Shown piece by piece: positions 10,401 to 20,832 of a DNA stretch of 32,658 bases (position 1 is its first letter; each line of letters begins with the position of its first letter). The notes beneath the pieces are model-generated. The model was not told the origin of the DNA. It did no database searches and saw nothing but the letters and a program-made list of their open reading frames with translations. The DNA is from Vitreoscilla sp. (GTDB lineage Bacteria > Pseudomonadota > Gammaproteobacteria > Burkholderiales > Burkholderiaceae_C): the NCBI GenBank assembly GCA_018780145.1, contig JADMKA010000132.1, positions 1-32,658 of the forward strand. Direction: 5' to 3'. The translations under genes were made by a program, and so were the position numbers.

Positions 10401-10722
10401 GATCGGCATGATCGCGCTGGCCGGGATCATCGTGCGCAACTCCATCCTGCTGGTCGACTTCATCGAGCTGCAGGTCGCGCGCGGCATGGGCTTCGCCGAG
10501 GCCGTTTCCAGCGCCGCCGCGGTGCGCGCCCAGCCGATCGCGCTGACCGCCCTGGCGGCCATGACCGGCGGCTTCTTCATCCTCGACGACCCGATCTTCA
10601 ACGGCCTGGCCGTCTCGCTGATCTTCGGCATCGGCGTGTCCACCCTGCTGACGCTGATCGTCATCCCGGTGTTGTATTTCGCGGTCTATCGCGGCCGCCA
10701 CGAATCTGCAACCAGCGTCTGA
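7474..10722 (+). CDS. RND-family efflux permease (AcrB/MMPL superfamily)
   Basis: This 1082-aa inner-membrane proton-driven exporter has the typical layout: TM1 at about 24-41, a large periplasmic loop, TM2-TM6, a second loop and TM7-TM12. TM4 carries the proton-relay pair in GILVDDAIVVVEN (D428, D429); TM10 carries the matching MIALAGIIVRNSILLVDF block. The pattern is not that of CusA-type heavy-metal pumps, which have DAAIVMIENAHK in TM4, so metal export is not supported. The start is uncertain: a GTG at 7459 overlaps the adaptor stop (GTGA), but the ATG at 7474 has GAAGG 8 bases before it. It is followed after 24 bases by an SQR gene. The substrate is unknown. The context suggests a reduced-sulfur or persulfidated compound; this is inference only. 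Confidence 0.9.
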   Translation: MSSHAAPLGISGRLARAFQDNALTPLLALVALLLGLFAVLVTPREEEPQINVTMANVLIPFPGASSTDVQNLVARPAEQVLSQIAGIEHTYSVARPGLAVLTVQFQVGVPRTEALVRLYDVLNANQDWLPRDLGTLAPIVKPKGIDDVPVLAITLYARDARAAAELERVSSTLEAELKRVPGSREVKTIGGPGRVVRVALDPSRLRERGVDLLRLKQTLAAANFAQPAGTVLQPQGGQMLAVETGEFLRSAQEVGDLVVGVQAGKPVYLREVAEVSDGAAQAERHVWFTPGAAASGASAPAGAVYPALTVSLTKKPGENAVDVAAAARARLAELRNTVIPDGIEAQVTRDYGETAAEKANKLIQKLAFATASVIALVGLALGRREAVIVGAAVILTLTATLFASWAWGFTLNRVSLFALIFSIGILVDDAIVVVENIHRHQQLDPHMSLREIIPVAVDEVGGPTILATLTVIAALLPMAFVSGLMGPYMSPIPINSSLGMALSLAIAFTVTPWLALKLMKPHGGAGHTGPATTGGLSARLPALFSRILSPLLASSRKRWMLLAGILAALALSVGLAMVQWVVLKMLPFDNKSEFQLVVDMPAGTPLEDTAATLQALGAHLAQQPEVLNLQGYAGTASPITFNGLVRQYNLRAEAEQGDLQVNLVDKQHRSEKSHAIALRLLPALEKIAAAHGARLKLVEVPPGPPVMSPLVAEVYGPDEAGRQQLAERLRQAFAATPGISAIDTSLKADAPRAFLRINRQRAETLGIPVASIAQTVQGALSGVDAAYLHDGRSKYAVPVRLQLPLGAQVGLDALLALPLRAAGGQLVPLSELVRVETGVIDKPLYTKDLQGLSYVFGDMAGGLDSPLYGLFAIRPHLAAAALPNTGELGEYWIHQPSDPYRQYAIKWDGEWQITYETFRDMGAAYGVGLILIYLLVVAQFRSYVTPLIIMAPIPLTMIGVMPGHALLGAQFTATSMIGMIALAGIIVRNSILLVDFIELQVARGMGFAEAVSSAAAVRAQPIALTALAAMTGGFFILDDPIFNGLAVSLIFGIGVSTLLTLIVIPVLYFAVYRGRHESATSV

Positions 10723-12033
<1,311 letters not shown>

Positions 12034-12041
12034 GCCCCCAA

Positions 12042-12098
12042 GACGCCTGCGGCGTCACCCCCCCGAGGGGGAGTGTCCGGCTTGGGGCTGCCCGGCGC
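12042..12098. repeat. Dispersed intergenic repeat, copy 2, with two hairpins
   Basis: A hairpin GACGCC-TGC-GGCGTC (12042-12056) is followed by CCCCC-CGA-GGGGG (12059-12071), a 5-base spacer and the block starting CCGGCTTGGGGC (12077-12098), which matches 774-795 with one mismatch. It fills the gap between the SQR and DUF2892 genes and may lower read-through or protect the upstream mRNA; neither is shown. Confidence 0.6.
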
Positions 12099-12130
12099 CG
12101 CACCACTGATTCACCCTCCTGGAGATCACC

Positions 12131-12346
12131 ATGACCATCGACCGCCTCATCCACATCTTCGCCGGCAGCTTCATCCTGCTGTCGCTGGCCTTCGGCGTGC
12201 CGGGCAGCCCGGTGTTCCTGAACACCTGGTGGCTGGCCTTCACCGCGTTCGTCGGGGCCAACCTGCTGCAGTTCGGCTTCACCGAGGTCTGCCCGCTGGG
12301 CTGGATGCTCGGCAAGCTGGGCGTGCCCAAGACCTGCGCGCGCTGA
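12131..12346 (+). CDS. DUF2892 inner-membrane protein (YgaP-type membrane domain)
   Basis: This 71-aa protein has two hydrophobic segments (about 8-27 and 34-50) and ends with a short polar tail holding CPLGWMLGKLGV. It matches the DUF2892 module, which elsewhere is fused to rhodanese (sulfurtransferase) domains, as in YgaP, or stands alone beside sulfur-oxidising genes. Here there is no rhodanese part. Two cysteines lie at the C-terminal side (EVCPLG and KTCAR). GGAG (12121-12124) stands 6 bases before the ATG. Placement after the SQR and before the CsoR-type repressor suggests a role in handling sulfane sulfur or anions at the membrane. Family assignment is good; the role is inferred. Confidence 0.82.
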   Translation: MTIDRLIHIFAGSFILLSLAFGVPGSPVFLNTWWLAFTAFVGANLLQFGFTEVCPLGWMLGKLGVPKTCAR

Positions 12347-12426
12347 ACCCCCACCCGTTTCCCGCCCGAGCAACGACAATGGCTGCCTCACGATCAACGA
12401 CCTCCCCCGAGACGGAGTTCTGTGCC

Positions 12427-12717
12427 ATGGCCATGCTCACCGACGACAAGACCCGCACCGATCTGCTGAACCGCCTGAAGCGCGCCGAAGGCCAGCTTCG
12501 TGGCGTGCAGCGCATGATCGAGGAGGGCCAGCCCTGCCTCGACATCGCCAGCCAGATGGCTGCCGTGCGCAAGGCGCTCGACAGCACGTATGTGCGCATG
12601 ACCGTGTGTTTCATGCAGCAGGAGCTGGGTGCCCGCCTGGGCGGCGGCGACAAGGGCCGTGCCCAGCTCGCCGAGGTGCTGGACGAAGTCCAAACCCTGC
12701 TCGGCAAGGTGCGTTAG
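12427..12717 (+). CDS. CsoR/CstR-family (DUF156) repressor, atypical cysteine pair
   Basis: This 96-aa all-helical DNA-binding repressor has the DUF156 signature: LLNRLKRAEGQLRGVQRMIEEG, then C37, then IASQMAAVRKAL. CsoR copper sensors have a His 25 residues after the first Cys and a second Cys at +29. Here +24 is Cys (C61), +25 is Phe and +29 is Glu, so neither the copper nor the FrmR/RcnR metal site is present. Two cysteines without the His fit a thiol or persulfide sensor of CstR type better than a metal sensor, although the second Cys is displaced. GGAG at 12414-12417 lies 9 bases before the ATG; an in-frame ATG at 12379 is possible. It probably represses its own operon through the two palindromes at 6363-6402. 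Confidence 0.88.
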   Translation: MAMLTDDKTRTDLLNRLKRAEGQLRGVQRMIEEGQPCLDIASQMAAVRKALDSTYVRMTVCFMQQELGARLGGGDKGRAQLAEVLDEVQTLLGKVR

Positions 12718-12766
12718 GGGCCACGGTGGCGGGTCTTCCACCTTGTTCATCACGACAGGACTTCCC

Positions 12767-13573
12767 ATGACCCGCTCCACCCACCCAGTTTCGCGCCGCC
12801 GTGCCCTCGCCATGGGCGCTGCGGCCGGCCTGATGTTCAGCCTTGGCAGTGGCCATGCGCAAGCGCCGGCCACCTCGGCGATGGTCGCCTTCGACGGCGT
12901 CTACATCCCGGCCTTGTTCCAGACCGGCTCGGCCGGCCAGTCTCCCGAGGCCGCCGCCCGGGCGCGGGCCTCGATGGCCCGCCTGGCCGGGCAGTGGCCA
13001 GGCCGCCGCCGCGCGCTGGCCGCGGTGTGGCCGCGCGACGCCGCCTGGCAGGGCGATCTGAACCGGCTCGACGCGGTCCTGAAGCGCGCGGGCGACCAGG
13101 TCGCAAAGGCCCAGTGGGCCGAATCCCACGAGACACTGGAGCAGGTCCGCGCCATCCTCTACGCCGCCCGCGCCAGCCGCGCCCTGGCCTACGCGCCCGA
13201 CAGCCTCACCGCCTTCCACGCCGCCATGGAGCAGGTGGCAGAGGACGCGAAACGCTGGGCCCCCGAGGCCGTCGGCGCCGCCGAGCGGGCCCAGGTCGAG
13301 CAGCACTACGCTGCGGCACGGGCCACCTGGCGCCATGTCGAGACCAGCGCCTGGGACGCCCAGGCGCTGGCCCTGTCGCCGGCGCGTTCGGCCCAGTTCC
13401 AGGCCGCGCTGGCGGAGGAAGGCGCAGCGCTGCAGCAGCTCGACCAGGCCCTGCGCTCGGGGCCACCCGCCGCCGTGCTGAAGGCCGCGGGCGCGATCAA
13501 GGGCCCGTTCGTGCGCGCCTACACCGCGCTGGGTTGGCCTGCCAACGAGAACCCCATCGGCCTGCCGGCCTGA
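12767..13573 (+). CDS. Secreted helical protein with Tat-like signal, unknown family
   Basis: This 268-aa protein begins MTRSTHPVSRRRALAMG, with an arginine triplet (10-12), a hydrophobic stretch and HAQA, a twin-arginine-type signal with probable cleavage near residue 32. The mature part is rich in Ala, Arg and Gln and predicted helical throughout. The segments HETLEQVRAILYAARASRAL and SLTAFHAAMEQVAEDAKRW suggest a helical bundle. There is no cysteine in the mature part and no CxxCH haem site. I do not recognise the family. It lies 49 bases after the repressor and only 5 bases before the OsmC gene, so it belongs to the operon. Tat export would imply folding or cofactor loading in the cytoplasm, but the motif is not perfect (no Phe or Lys in the usual places). 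Confidence 0.75.
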   Translation: MTRSTHPVSRRRALAMGAAAGLMFSLGSGHAQAPATSAMVAFDGVYIPALFQTGSAGQSPEAAARARASMARLAGQWPGRRRALAAVWPRDAAWQGDLNRLDAVLKRAGDQVAKAQWAESHETLEQVRAILYAARASRALAYAPDSLTAFHAAMEQVAEDAKRWAPEAVGAAERAQVEQHYAAARATWRHVETSAWDAQALALSPARSAQFQAALAEEGAALQQLDQALRSGPPAAVLKAAGAIKGPFVRAYTALGWPANENPIGLPA

Positions 13574-13578
13574 ACCCC

Positions 13579-14028
13579 ATGAGCGACAACACCTTCGAAA
13601 CCGTCCGCCTGGCCCAGCGCCAGGACTACCAGTTCGACATCGACTTCGGCGGCGGGCTGCCGCCGCTGCGGGCCGACGAACCCGCGCCGCTCGGCCAGGG
13701 CCAGGGGCCGACGCCGGTGCAGCTGCTGGCCGCCTCGGTGGGCAACTGCCTCGGCGACTCGCTGTTGTTCGCCTTGCGCAAGTTCAAGCAGAAACCCGAG
13801 CCCATCCACACCGAGGTGCAGGCCGAAATCGGCCGCAACGCCGAAGGCCGGCTGCGCGTGCTGGGCTTGAAGGCCACGCTCACGCTGGGCGTGCCGGCGG
13901 CGTCGCTGGAGCACCTGGAGCGGGTGATCGCCACCTTCGACACCTACTGCACCGTGACGCAGAGCGTGGCCGGGTCCATCCCGGTCACGCTGCGGGTGCA
14001 AGACAGCAGCGGCGCGATCCTGCGCTGA
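13579..14028 (+). CDS. OsmC/Ohr-family thiol protein
   Basis: This 149-aa protein has the OsmC fold signature, with two redox cysteines: C57 in ASVGNCLGDSLLF and C124 in TFDTYCTVTQSV, the usual spacing for the peroxidatic and resolving Cys. Family members reduce organic hydroperoxides with lipoyl or thiol donors, and some act on sulfane-sulfur compounds. Here the neighbours (SQR, CstR-like repressor, SLAC1 channel) favour a role in reactive-sulfur handling; that is inference. There is no signal peptide, so it is cytoplasmic. It begins 5 bases after the Tat-protein stop and ends 7 bases before the channel gene. Confidence 0.87.
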   Translation: MSDNTFETVRLAQRQDYQFDIDFGGGLPPLRADEPAPLGQGQGPTPVQLLAASVGNCLGDSLLFALRKFKQKPEPIHTEVQAEIGRNAEGRLRVLGLKATLTLGVPAASLEHLERVIATFDTYCTVTQSVAGSIPVTLRVQDSSGAILR

Positions 14029-14035
14029 CCCGCCG

Positions 14036-15025
14036 ATGAACCCACCACGCTCGAAACTCACCTTCTTCTACCCCGGCTGGTACGCCATCGTCATGGGCCT
14101 TTGCGGCCTGGCGCTGGCCTGGCACCGCGCCACGCCCCTGATGGGCGAGATGGCCAGCGGCGTTGCGCTGGTGCTGGGGGCGCTGGCCGCAGGTGTCTTT
14201 GCCGTACTGGCGGTGGCCACGTTGTTGCGCGGGCACCGCCACCCCGAGGCCTGGGCCGAGGACCGGCGCCACCCGGTGCGCCACACCTTCGTGGCCGCCT
14301 TGCCGATCGCGGTGATCCTGCTGGCCACCGTGGCGGTGGCGCTGTTCGGGCCGACGCCGGTTGCCGCCTTGTTGTGGTGGATCGGCGCGCTGGGCCAGCT
14401 GGTGGTCACCGTGTGGGTGCTGTCGCGCTGGTGGCGGCCGGGCACCGGCGGCCTGCCCTGGGCCAGCGTGACCCCGGCCCTGCTGATCCCCATCGTCGGC
14501 AACGTGCTGGTGCCGCTGGCCGGCGTGCCGCTGGGCCACCCGCTGTGGGCCACGGCCCAGTTCGGCGTCGGCCTGATGTTCTGGCCGGTGATCCTGGTGC
14601 TGCTGGCGGTACGCATCGCCGTGCAGGGCATGCTGCCCGAACGCCTGCTGCCGACGCTGTTCATCCTGATCGCCCCGCCGGCGGTGGTGGGCCTGTCGGC
14701 CCTGCAACTCGGTGCGCCGGTGTCGGTGGGCTGGCTGGCCTGGGGCATGGCGGCGTTCACGCTGGCCTGGGTCGGCAGCACGGCCAAGCGCCTGCGCGAA
14801 CTGCCGTTCGCGCTGCCGCACTGGGGCTTGAGCTTCCCGCTGGCCGCCTTCGCCGCACTGACGCTGCGGCTGGCCGAGCCAGGCACGCCGATGGCGGTGC
14901 TGGGGCCGGTGCTGCTGGCCCTGGCGTCGATCGTGATCCTCGCGCTGGCGCTGGGCACGCTGCGCGGCCTGCGCGACGGCACCCTGCTGGCGCCGGAGCC
15001 GGTGGCGCCTATCGTTCCAGCCTAG
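14036..15025 (+). CDS. SLAC1/TDT-family anion channel or exporter
   Basis: This 329-aa integral membrane protein has about ten hydrophobic segments through its whole length. It starts with the family-type opening FYPGWYAIVMGLCGLALAWHR. SLAC1/TehA/Mae1 (TDT) proteins conduct anions or organic acids, and the yeast member Ssu1 exports sulfite. It is last in the operon after OsmC, so it could pass sulfite, hydrosulfide or thiosulfate out of the cell; no residue seen here proves the substrate. The gate phenylalanine cannot be assigned with confidence by eye. Its stop is followed after 17 bases by the end of a convergent gene. Confidence 0.83.
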   Translation: MNPPRSKLTFFYPGWYAIVMGLCGLALAWHRATPLMGEMASGVALVLGALAAGVFAVLAVATLLRGHRHPEAWAEDRRHPVRHTFVAALPIAVILLATVAVALFGPTPVAALLWWIGALGQLVVTVWVLSRWWRPGTGGLPWASVTPALLIPIVGNVLVPLAGVPLGHPLWATAQFGVGLMFWPVILVLLAVRIAVQGMLPERLLPTLFILIAPPAVVGLSALQLGAPVSVGWLAWGMAAFTLAWVGSTAKRLRELPFALPHWGLSFPLAAFAALTLRLAEPGTPMAVLGPVLLALASIVILALALGTLRGLRDGTLLAPEPVAPIVPA

Positions 15026-15042
15026 TGAACCTCGAGTGCGGT

Positions 15043-15506
15043 TCATGACGAGAACATATACCCGGTAGCGTCGATGCGGGTTGTCGACCACTTGCGCCAA
15101 CCCACACCGTTTCCGGAGAACATGAGCCCCTCGGTCCAGAAAGAATCTCCGGGAGGCTTGGGCTGCGAGCTGTAGTCACCGGCCCATATGCCATCCACGA
15201 TCGGCCGACAGGTCACGTGACTCCCGCCCCAACAGGAAAGATCCATGGTGATCTGCAGGGGTCGGCCGATGGTCTCGGCGATCACCGTGGAGTCGGCAAT
15301 CGTGCTCCAGGCAGAGGCTGGGTGGCTGGATGGGGTGGCCCATCGACGATCGAAGATCAGTGTCTTGGCAAACCAGCTGCCTTCGACAGACTCCTGGGGC
15401 GTGAGCTTGTGCGCCGGAACGGCCGGCCCGGCGTGGATCGCGGGCACCACAACAGCGCAACACTGGTGGCCAGAGTCGCCAAGACGAGACGGTGCAGGTT
15501 CCTCAC
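15043..15506 (-). pseudogene. Secreted protein gene with a frameshift in its signal peptide
   Basis: Two frames together make one sensible secreted protein. A GTG at 15506, 6 bases after AGGAG (15513-15517), begins (M)RNLHRLVLATLATSVALL, a good signal-peptide core. From about 15453 the sensible reading moves to the frame giving VVPAIHAGPAVPAHKLTPQ, which supplies the cleavage region and about 120 mature residues ending ATGYMFSS. The frames differ by one missing base (or a -1 shift) at about 15444-15453. The mature part has two Cys (SCWGG and VTCRP) and many Trp and Ser; I do not recognise it. An ATG at 15512 is too close to the Shine-Dalgarno. It could be a true pseudogene, a sequencing error or, less likely, a programmed shift: there is no slippery heptamer. 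Confidence 0.6.
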
Positions 15507-15639
15507 GGGCATCTCCTGTTGCCCAAAGGGCTCTACGCCCCCGCCCGCGCGCGTGCAATGTCGCGCCCGGCAGCGCTGACCGGGGTTGTCAGCGCTCGGT
15601 GTGGGGAGTCCTCGATGGGTGGAGTGGGGTGTTCGCGTG

Positions 15640-18174
<2,535 letters not shown>

Positions 18175-18187
18175 CACACCTCCCCTT

Positions 18188-18217
18188 GGCCGCTTGTCCC
18201 TCTTTTTAGAGGCGGCC
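18188..18217 (-). promoter_or_regulatory. Stem-loop just upstream of the MASE4 kinase start
   Basis: On the minus strand, GGCCG-CCTCT-AAAA-AGAGG-(6-base bulge)-CGGCC folds into a two-part stem that ends a few bases before the Shine-Dalgarno of the kinase gene. It could affect translation start; there is no U-tract to make it a terminator. Confidence 0.3.
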
Positions 18218-18349
18218 TCGGTTGTTCAGTGGCCTTGGTTCTGTGCCCAATTGAGCCCGATGTTGCCGCCAGCGGCGCCGCGCGTCAACCTGAGAGCAGG
18301 ACTTTTGGCGTTAGGTTCGGTGCCCATGCCCCCTGGCGGGGGCCGCCCG

Positions 18350-18478
18350 GTCCAGGTGATCGTCGACCCGTCGCCACGCCCACTGAACCGGCAGTGGCTG
18401 GTGGAGGAGGTGGCGCGTTCGCGTGAGCTCGGCGTGCCCCTGGCTATCGACGATCTCGGGACCGGCGACCAAGACACG
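18350..18478 (+). pseudogene. Relic of an EAL-domain gene
   Basis: The 327-base gap between the kinase start and the GGDEF/EAL gene has no intact gene, but the plus strand reads VEEVARSRELGVPLAIDDLG followed by TGDQD. This strongly resembles the EAL-domain segment with its LAIDDFGTGYSS motif. It lacks the EAL and EGVE segments, and the frame runs on into the antisense of the neighbouring gene. It is not a duplicate of the local EAL gene, whose matching segment differs (FKLSIDDFGTGYSS). It is probably a leftover of a degraded phosphodiesterase gene. Similarity over only about 43 codons limits confidence. Confidence 0.45.
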
Positions 18479-18501
18479 GCCGCCTTGACCGGCGGGCCGG
18501 C

Positions 18502-20832
18502 TCAGGCCGGCAGCACCTCGCGGGCGAGAGCCACCTGGCGCGCCCGCGCCCAGGCCTCGAACTGCTCGGCCGGCATCGGCTTGCCGATGTGCCAGCCCTG
18601 GGCCTCGTCGCAGCCCAGCTGCGCCAGCTGCTGCCAGATGGCCTCGTTCTCGACACCTTCGGCCACCACGCTCAACTCCAGGTTGTGCGCCACCTCGATG
18701 ATGGAGCGCACGATCATCGCGTCCTTGGGCACCTTCTCCATCGCGCGGACGAAGGACATGTCGATCTTCAGCTCGTCCACCGGCAGGTTCTTCAGCGTCG
18801 CGTAGGAGCTGTAGCCGGTACCGAAGTCGTCGATCGACAGCTTGAAGCCCGTGGCCTTGAGCGCCTGCAGGGTCTGCAGAGCACGCGCCGGATCGTTCAT
18901 GATCGCGCTCTCGGTGATCTCCAGGCACAGGGCCTGTGGCGGCACGCCGTGGCGCTGCAGGCGCGAGGTCAGGCGCTCGACCAGATCGGCCTTCATCAGG
19001 TCGTGCACCGACAGGTTCACCGACAGCTTGGGCAGCAAGCCGGCGGCCAGCCAAGGCGCCAGCAGGCGCGCAGCGTCCTCCACCACCCACAGGCTCAGCT
19101 CGTGGATGAAGCCGGTTTCTTCGGCGAACGGGATGAACTGCAGCGGCGGCACCAGGCCGCGCTCGGGGTGTTGCCAGCGCACCAGCGCCTCCGCGCCGAC
19201 CAGGTGGCCGTCCAGCAGGTGCAGCTTGGGTTGCAGGAACAGGCGCAGCTCGCCGCGCTGCAGCGCCAGGCGCAACTCGCCCAGCAGGGTCAAGGTGGCG
19301 GCGCTGCCGGAGTCGTAGGCCGGGTCGTAGACCAGGCAGCCGGCGCGGCGGTGCTTGGCCTCGTACATGGCCACCTCGGCCCGGCTGAGCAGCGACTCGG
19401 CGGTGGCCGCATGCTCCGGCGCGCAGGCGATGCCGATGCCGCCGGCCACGTCGACCACGCTGTCGTCCAGGCGCACCGGCTCTTCCAGCGCCGCGAGCAC
19501 GGCCGCCGCCGCGGCCTCGGCGCCCGCGACGTTGACATCGGGCAGCATCACCGCGAACTCGTCGCCCGACAGGCGGGCGACCACGCCACCGGCACAGGCC
19601 GGCAGGGCCTGCAGACGCTCGCCCACGCGCACCAGAAGGCGGTTGCCCATCTGGTAGCCGAGCTTGTCGTTGACCTGCTTGATGCGGTCCAGGTCCAGCA
19701 TCAGCACGGCCACCGGCCGCGTCTCCAGCGCCTGTGCCAGGCGGCGCGCGAACTGGCCGCGGTTGGGCAGGCCAGTGAGGTCGTCCAGGTAGAGGCGCCG
19801 CCGGGTGGTCTCGCGCATGGTGTCGAAGGCGCCGGCCAGTTCGGCGAGTTCGTCTCGCCGCTCGCTGGCAGGCAGTGGCGTGTCGAAGTCGCCATCGCCC
19901 AGCCGCCGGCTGGCACGCACCAGGGCGCGCAGCGGCTGCGTGATGCGGCGCGCGGTGATGACACTGCCCACCGCGAAGATCGCCGCACCCAGCAGCGTGA
20001 TGCCCAGCAGCAGGGCCTGAAGTTGGCGAAACGGCGCCACGGCCTCGTCGATCGATCGGGCCAGGATCGCGCGGATCTCGCCGGCCGGCGAACGCGCCAG
20101 CACGGTGACGCGGCTTTCCATCGTCTCGTCGCCGGCCAGGAACTCCGACATCCCCAGCGGCAGCCCAGCCAGGGGCGCCCAGGCCGACTCGGGCAAGGTG
20201 GACACGGCCACCTTCGCAGCCCGACCGGCGGGCTGTGTCAGCAAGGCCAGGTGCAGGCTCGACAGGGCATTCAGATCGCGCGCCAGGGTTTGGTCGACGG
20301 CGAATCCCATCACCACCCAGCCGATGGTCAGAGGTGCCTTCAGTGGCACGACCACCACCTGGTACGCGGTCGCGCCGCCGAGCACGAGTTGCTGGGCCGC
20401 GGCGGGCTTGCTGGCCATCGCCTGGCCCAGCCCCGCCAGCAGTGGCTTCAGCGCCCCGGCGCCTTCGCCGCTGGCGGCGCGCAGTTGCCACTGGGCGTCC
20501 AACAGGGCCGAGACGTTGGCGCCGATGCGGGCGCCATGGTTGTCCAGCGCGGAGCGGATGGTCTCGGCGTCGTCGGACAAGGCCGCCTCGCGAAACCCGT
20601 AGTCGGCCGACAACAGCGTGGCCGCCTGGGTCAGCGATTGCGCGTTCTGGTCCAGCAGGCGACCGAGCAGGCGCTCGCCCACCTCGAGCTGGCTGGCGAG
20701 CTGTGCGCGGGCGTTGCCGTCGATGCTCTGGCGGATGGCGAAGAAGCCAGCCAGCTGGACCACCAGCAGCAGGCCCCCGAAGACACCGACGATGCGGCCG
20801 GCCAGGCTGTCGACAAACCGCCGGCGCTTCAT
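18502..20832 (-). CDS. Membrane sensor diguanylate cyclase/phosphodiesterase (GGDEF-EAL)
   Basis: This 776-aa protein could make or break cyclic di-GMP at the inner membrane. TM1 (about 13-34) and TM2 (272-293) bracket a periplasmic dCACHE_3-like sensor region (LLDQNAQSLTQAATLLSADY at 60-79). HAMP (294-345) follows, then GGDEF with the variant motif SGDEF (422-426), and EAL with EAL (548-550), IDDFGTGYSS and AEGVEN all present. The EAL half looks fully active; the GGDEF half has Ser for the first Gly, a substitution seen in some active cyclases. The RxxD inhibitory site is not evident. The ATG at 20832 overlaps the upstream cupredoxin stop as ATGA, so the two are co-translated and probably work together. 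The signal may be the cupredoxin or its redox or copper state. Confidence 0.92.
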   Translation of the reverse strand: MKRRRFVDSLAGRIVGVFGGLLLVVQLAGFFAIRQSIDGNARAQLASQLEVGERLLGRLLDQNAQSLTQAATLLSADYGFREAALSDDAETIRSALDNHGARIGANVSALLDAQWQLRAASGEGAGALKPLLAGLGQAMASKPAAAQQLVLGGATAYQVVVVPLKAPLTIGWVVMGFAVDQTLARDLNALSSLHLALLTQPAGRAAKVAVSTLPESAWAPLAGLPLGMSEFLAGDETMESRVTVLARSPAGEIRAILARSIDEAVAPFRQLQALLLGITLLGAAIFAVGSVITARRITQPLRALVRASRRLGDGDFDTPLPASERRDELAELAGAFDTMRETTRRRLYLDDLTGLPNRGQFARRLAQALETRPVAVLMLDLDRIKQVNDKLGYQMGNRLLVRVGERLQALPACAGGVVARLSGDEFAVMLPDVNVAGAEAAAAAVLAALEEPVRLDDSVVDVAGGIGIACAPEHAATAESLLSRAEVAMYEAKHRRAGCLVYDPAYDSGSAATLTLLGELRLALQRGELRLFLQPKLHLLDGHLVGAEALVRWQHPERGLVPPLQFIPFAEETGFIHELSLWVVEDAARLLAPWLAAGLLPKLSVNLSVHDLMKADLVERLTSRLQRHGVPPQALCLEITESAIMNDPARALQTLQALKATGFKLSIDDFGTGYSSYATLKNLPVDELKIDMSFVRAMEKVPKDAMIVRSIIEVAHNLELSVVAEGVENEAIWQQLAQLGCDEAQGWHIGKPMPAEQFEAWARARQVALAREVLPA

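Noticed and set aside
12427-12717. Copper (CsoR) or formaldehyde (FrmR) sensor as the function of the repressor.
   Set aside because: The His at +25 and Cys at +29 after the first cysteine, needed for copper CsoR, are Phe and Glu; no copper ATPase or formaldehyde dehydrogenase gene is nearby.
15026-15045. TGAACC-N8-GGTTCA stem between the SLAC1 gene and the opposing gene.
   Set aside because: Short stem, large loop, no U-tract on either strand; too weak to call a terminator.
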